Assembly: GCA_964458775.1 (NCBI GenBank) | Contig: CAYWLQ010000059.1 | Span: forward strand, 1 to 29,063 | Reading direction: 5' to 3' | Origin: CAYWLQ01 sp964458775 | Lineage (GTDB): Bacteria > Myxococcota_A > Polyangia > JAAYKL01 | Length of the DNA: 29,063 bases | Shown here: piece by piece, positions 25,761 through 29,063 of the stretch | Position numbering within the stretch: the first letter of the stretch is position 1 | How the letters are laid out: every line of letters begins with the position of its first letter | Notes under the pieces: generated by a model | Seen by the model: the letters and a program-made list of their open reading frames with translations, nothing else | Databases searched by the model: none | What the model was told of the DNA's origin: nothing | Position numbers and translations under genes: made by a program

Positions 25761-26094
25761 AATATACCTCTTAAATCAGGTTGCAAGACGCCCTAAATAC
25801 TTACAAAAACCAATCTATTCAATCACTAAAAAGACATTTGCTGATAATTATCATTTTCATACATGGTTTGAAACATGAAAATTATGGCAAGAACTAAGGT
25901 CATATAGTTTGGGATAGATAAGGTATTTATTAGTTGGTTCCTCTAGTTGGAACCTTCAAAACAATACTTCCTTGTAGATCGAGCCGTCGTAATCTAAATG
26001 TTGTGTGCGTGTCTGTTGGTACGTACCATATTTTGTGGCGCGCAGATGGCGTGCATGGGCGGTTTATCTAAAACATCCGTTTTTGAGACGGAAA
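25761..26094. other. Noncoding region with a hairpin and a 12-base palindrome
   Basis: No gene is seen. At 25936-25954 GGTTCC and GGAACC form a 6-base hairpin. At 26017-26028 TGGTACGTACCA is a perfect 12-base palindrome with a central CG, 257 bases upstream of the MBOAT start. Both could be regulator sites; neither has a known partner. The right edge holds an element end (26081-26102). Confidence 0.5.
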
Positions 26095-26102
26095 CTATTT
26101 AA
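26081..26102 (-). repeat. Third copy of the AGTKTCCRTCTCAAAA element end
   Basis: Read on the minus strand it is AGTTTCCGTCTCAAAA at 26096-26081. The 22 bases 26081-26102 agree with 19455-19476 in 19 positions. It overlaps the stop codon (TAG, 26097-26095) of the beta-helix enzyme gene, so an element end may have supplied or abuts the gene's end. Confidence 0.6.
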
Positions 26103-28119
26103 AGGTAATATTAGTTACACCGTTGGTAATGCTCCATGAAGCATCTGTGTCGGTCTGACTGGTAACAGGATTGCCGCGAATCGTAAGATTCTCGAAGTGT
26201 ACACCGTCGATGGAACCGGTGGTTCCGGCTCTGCCGTACAGCTGAATGGTTCTGTTTGAATAAGAAGTCACGTTTGTAAAGTAGGTGTCCATGTAGGTGC
26301 TCTGATTGGCTGCGGAGCGCCAGCTCGGGGGTTCGTTTAACGCAAGCTTGATGAAGATTCCCGCATTTTCGACACGAACGTTGTCGAAGACCGTGTTTCG
26401 TATTACAGCGGTATCATACCCCTCTAGAGTCAGAGCTCTTCCGGCTGCTACCACATCAATGTCTCTAAATATAATGTCTTCCATGCTCTGCCCCATCGAC
26501 TTCGTGCCAATTTTGCAGCCGACGGAATTGCTGTAGGCCACCACTCGCTCGTGAACAATGTTTTTGGTGTTCACGGTCCCCGAGGGTTCCTCGTTCTTGG
26601 TCGCCATGCTGTCGTCACCGGTATACAGGAAGGCATTGTAAAGCACGCCGTTCGTAGATTCGTCGAAATCGACCCCGTCGGTATTGTTCCAGTCTGTATT
26701 GGGCCGGCAGTTGATCATTTTATAATTCCTAATTGCCACTTTATCACTGCGATAGATGAGCGTGTTCCAAAAACTTGAGTCCCGAACTATAACGCCGTCG
26801 ACCAAAATGTCAGAGCTCCCCTCGATTTTTAGCAGATTTATCTTTGTGTCGTTTTGCGCACGAACGGCAATGCCGTTTCCGTCAATAACACCTCGACCCA
26901 AAATCTCGCTGTTGCTGACCTGATACATTCGAATAACGCCGTGCGTGCACCCCTCAATGTTTATGCCTCCCCTACCTGTGTTAAAATCCCCCGGCGTATC
27001 AGAACCGTAAAGAAGAGCACCGCCCGTAAGATAAAGTTTCATATTGCTCTTCATCCACAACTCCCCCACTTTGTATCGCCCCGGCGGCACATATAGTATG
27101 TTTTGAGCCGCACCCGAGGCGCTGTCGATGGCCGATTGGATTTGCGATGTCACCAGGGTCTGACCTGTGTTGTCCACGTTGTAATCTGCCAAGTTCTTTA
27201 CGTCAGGATCCCCAAGTCGAGGCGGGTCGATTTCTGGTGGATCCAGGAAGATAAACAGCAGCTCTTTTGTATCCACCTGGAGAATCAAGTAGTTGGGCCC
27301 GCTGCTGAAACTAAGGGTGTCACCGTTCTTGGCAGAAGCTATCTCCCGGCTTCTAGGGCTCAGCGTATGGGAGTTGAAACCTCCGCTCACACTGACAGAG
27401 ACATCCATGGCAGTATCAACAGTCATGGAACAATGGGCGTAGTGCACTTGCATATGCGGTGAGTACTTGCTCAACTTCTCAACAAAAATCGGGGCGCCGT
27501 TTACCGTAACAGCGTAAAGCGAGCTTCGCTCGGCACCGGGAAAATCCGGGAAAACCTCACAGCCGACAAAAGCTACCTCCGTATCAGTGTCGGTATCCGA
27601 GTCTGTATCGGTATCCGTATCCGTATCGGTATCCGTATCCGTATCGGTATCGGTATCCGTATCGGTATCGGTATCGGTATCGGTATCCGTATTGGTATCG
27701 CTATCGGTATCCGTATCGGTATCGGTATCGGTATCCATATCGGTGTCAGTATCCGTGTCGGTGTTGCTATCAGTATCAGAATCAGTATCCGCGTCAGCGT
27801 CAGTATCCGAATCGGCGTCGGTATCCGTATCGGCGTCGGTATCCGTATCAGCATCCGAATCGGCATCAGTATCCGCGTCTGCATCTGCATCCGTGTCTGC
27901 ATCTGTGTCTGTATCTGCATCCGTGTTTGTATCTGCATCCGTGTTTGTATCTGCGTCGGCATCCGCGTCGGCATCAGAGTCTGCATCGGTGTCACTGTCT
28001 GCGTTTGTAGTTTTTAGTTCGCTATCCGTATCCTTTGCCAAATCCGCGCTTCCGTCTGAGCATGAAAAGCACACAACAGTATAAACTCCAAAAACTGCGG
28101 TCCATAATTTTTTTTCCAT
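26095..28119 (-). CDS. GH28/GH49-like beta-helix glycosidase lipoprotein with Asp-rich linker
   Basis: From ATG 28119 the protein has 674 residues. GGAG lies 11 bases upstream; the adjacent ATG 28122 (GGAG 8 bases away) is equally possible, and an open start at 28164 is rejected because it precedes the signal peptide. The lipoprotein signal ends at Cys20 (CFSC). Residues about 36-180 are an Asp-Thr/Asp-Ala/Asp-Ser linker. A beta-sandwich segment follows at about 185-290, then a parallel beta-helix. The polygalacturonase motifs NTD (D481) and GDD (D502, D503) are present with the canonical 21-residue spacing. The usual GHG is SVG (532-534), so the histidine is missing, and no RIK motif is seen. 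It probably attacks a pectin- or glucan-like polymer at the surface; the substrate is undecided. Confidence 0.83.
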   Translation of the reverse strand: MEKKLWTAVFGVYTVVCFSCSDGSADLAKDTDSELKTTNADSDTDADSDADADADADTNTDADTNTDADTDTDADTDADADADTDADSDADTDTDADTDTDADSDTDADADTDSDTDSNTDTDTDTDMDTDTDTDTDTDSDTNTDTDTDTDTDTDTDTDTDTDTDTDTDTDTDSDTDTDTEVAFVGCEVFPDFPGAERSSLYAVTVNGAPIFVEKLSKYSPHMQVHYAHCSMTVDTAMDVSVSVSGGFNSHTLSPRSREIASAKNGDTLSFSSGPNYLILQVDTKELLFIFLDPPEIDPPRLGDPDVKNLADYNVDNTGQTLVTSQIQSAIDSASGAAQNILYVPPGRYKVGELWMKSNMKLYLTGGALLYGSDTPGDFNTGRGGINIEGCTHGVIRMYQVSNSEILGRGVIDGNGIAVRAQNDTKINLLKIEGSSDILVDGVIVRDSSFWNTLIYRSDKVAIRNYKMINCRPNTDWNNTDGVDFDESTNGVLYNAFLYTGDDSMATKNEEPSGTVNTKNIVHERVVAYSNSVGCKIGTKSMGQSMEDIIFRDIDVVAAGRALTLEGYDTAVIRNTVFDNVRVENAGIFIKLALNEPPSWRSAANQSTYMDTYFTNVTSYSNRTIQLYGRAGTTGSIDGVHFENLTIRGNPVTSQTDTDASWSITNGVTNITFK
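27580..28010. repeat. Hexamer repeat encoding the Asp-Thr/Asp-Ala linker
   Basis: On the plus strand there are long runs of GTATCC and GTATCG units, then GCATCC/GCGTCG and GTCTGTATCTGC-type units, encoding Asp-Thr and Asp-Ala dipeptides for over 140 residues. The left part is the most regular. Complementary open frames here (Ser-Val runs) are by-products of the repeat. Confidence 0.9.
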
Positions 28120-28176
28120 CATTAGCCTCTCTCCGTTTTTGTTCAGTGACCCAGGCAGTCTCAATCGCTACAACGG

Positions 28177-28188
28177 ATTAACGTTTAT
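28177..28188 (-). promoter_or_regulatory. Possible second CG-centred operator half-palindrome
   Basis: ATTAACGTTTAT is an imperfect palindrome around a CG, about 60 bases upstream of the beta-helix enzyme start. It shares AACGTT with the palindrome at 2035-2052. It is too degenerate to call with confidence. Confidence 0.2.
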
Positions 28189-28326
28189 TTGTGTCTATTT
28201 ATTTGCCAAAACGGGTGGGCAACATTGAAAAAACATCTAAGGTTCAGATAGCTTTTATTTTTTTTCAATCTCAGCTAAAAACCGTTAAATTGTATATATA
28301 ATAAAAAGAGATAATCAAATTCGTTT

Positions 28327-28590
28327 CTATCGTTTGCCGAATACAGCAAGAACCGCCACCGCAATCAGGTTTATGAGTATTACCAAAATCATAAAGATAT
28401 TACCGACAAGAGAATTTCTCATAAAAGACCATAATTTTATATCATGCCCTAAAACCATAGTTACCCAGAAAAGATTAATAAAAAAAATGCCGGAAGCTAG
28501 AACTGCAGAAGGTTTACCCCAGTATCGACTGCTCAAAATAAGAGCCCCGCCCGCTATTAATAAAACCGCCTGCATTATTAGTTCTTTCAT
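28327..28590 (-). CDS. Small three-segment membrane protein
   Basis: This 87-residue hydrophobic protein has segments at about 4-20 (LIMQAVLLIAGGALIL), 29-48 (AVLASGIFFINLFWVTMVLG) and 62-83 (VGNIFMILVILINLIAVAVLAV) and a basic C terminus (FGKR). AAGGGG lies about 12 bases upstream of the ATG. A complementary frame of the same length exists, but it does not look like a protein. No family is recognised and there is no clear operon partner; the beta-helix enzyme gene follows 207 bases downstream on the same strand. Confidence 0.65.
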   Translation of the reverse strand: MKELIMQAVLLIAGGALILSSRYWGKPSAVLASGIFFINLFWVTMVLGHDIKLWSFMRNSLVGNIFMILVILINLIAVAVLAVFGKR

Positions 28591-28663
28591 AGTTTGAAAC
28601 CCCTTGTTGAGAACTTGGAAAACAACCGCGATTAAGCATCAAAACATATTCCTAAACAACTAG

Positions 28664-28927
28664 TTTTCCAGTCCCGGGTTAGTTTTTGAGTTTTCCAGTC
28701 CCCAATTTTTTGTTTTCCAGTCTGTTTTCCAGTCCCGGGTTAGTTTTCAGTTTTCCAGTTTTGGGTTAGTTTTCCAGTCCTAGTATTCAGTTCCCAGTTT
28801 TCCAGTCCCGGGTTGATATTGGTTGAGTTTTCCAGTCCCGGGTTAGTTTTCCAGTTTTCCAGTCCCGGGTTGATATTGGTTCGCTCAGTTTAGTTTTCCA
28901 GTCCCGGGTTGATATTGGTTCGCTCAG
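28664..28927. repeat. Dense intergenic repeat built on TTTTCCAGTCCCGGGTT
   Basis: TTTTCCAGT occurs 11 times between 28664 and 28902; six copies continue as CCCGGG, the centre of a palindrome, and others are eroded (CCCCAA, TTTTGG, CTAG). Three of the later copies continue into GATATTGGTT, two of them with CGCTCAG. Spacing is irregular (8 to about 45 bases), unlike a CRISPR. The minus strand has an open frame that reads RDWKT repeatedly, most likely a by-product. The function is unknown; it could be a recombination or binding-site cluster. Confidence 0.85.
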
Positions 28928-29063
28928 CAAACGACCTTGCCGGCTGACATTTTTGAAAATAATATTGTTATATAAGCATGCGATGAGGTGAAAAAACCGT
29001 CGTTGCAATGTAAGCGGTAACACAAAGGCGTTGTAGTCGCGAGGCGTCTAAACTGATAGGCTT

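Noticed and set aside
28664..28927. CRISPR array
   Set aside because: Spacing is irregular, the repeats are eroded, there are no unique spacers of constant length, and no cas genes are present.
28787..29023. Minus-strand frame with repeated RDWKT peptides
   Set aside because: It starts at a GTG without a ribosome binding site, and the repeated part simply reflects the noncoding CCCGGG array.

Overview
The window looks like a chromosomal stretch from a low-GC, Gram-negative, Myxococcota/deltaproteobacteria-like bacterium that degrades plant cell walls. Pointers to this are: a serine/threonine kinase with C-terminal PEGA repeats; a PilZ protein; a response regulator with a Fis-type helix-turn-helix; and several predicted surface lipoproteins whose enzyme domains are held away from the membrane by long Asp-Thr/Asp-Ala linkers. 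The lineage is an inference from gene types, not from a marker gene. No rRNA, tRNA or CRISPR array was recognised.

Layout from left to right. (1) 135-1963: a LacI-type repressor and a small lipoprotein with a carbohydrate-binding-like domain, with a CG-centred palindrome upstream of the lipoprotein as a candidate operator. (2) 2144-8177, minus strand: an EF-G-like GTPase with an altered G3 motif, a small SpoIIAA/STAS-like protein, a membrane-anchored 828-residue protein that is probably an alpha/alpha toroid, and a Nudix hydrolase coupled to it. (3) 8316-10270: a Fis-type response regulator, divergent from comF, then a PilZ protein. (4) 10180-13960, minus strand: a PEGA Ser/Thr kinase followed by an exported, barrel-like protein whose 3' end overlaps the PilZ gene. 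(5) 14191-15861: a methyl-accepting chemotaxis-type transducer with almost no periplasmic part.

(6) 16330-19180 is the most interesting part: a compact three-gene operon encoding a DNA methyltransferase, a DUF262 (ParB/GmrS-like) protein and a small HEPN protein with an RxxxxH motif. It is closed by a hairpin that contains the last stop codon. It has the architecture of a restriction or abortive-infection module but lacks a recognisable DNA nuclease domain. (7) 19488-21317: glmS. (8) 21544-28119, minus strand: a GH11 xylanase-like lipoprotein, an SGNH/MBOAT pair for polysaccharide O-acylation, and a large GH28/GH49-like beta-helix lipoprotein. (9) 28327-29063: a small membrane protein and a dense intergenic repeat built around a TTTTCCAGTCCCGGGTT unit.

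Two hidden repeat families stand out. One is a roughly 16-base element, AGTKTCCRTCTCAAAA, that recurs at 19455-19470, 22818-22833 and 26081-26096 and looks like the ends of a decayed mobile element. The other is the CCCGGG-containing array at the right edge. Together, the secreted carbohydrate enzymes, the LacI regulator and the polysaccharide acylation pair suggest a fibre-associated lifestyle. The defence-like operon and element remnants mark 15862-19487 as an accessory insertion between housekeeping genes.
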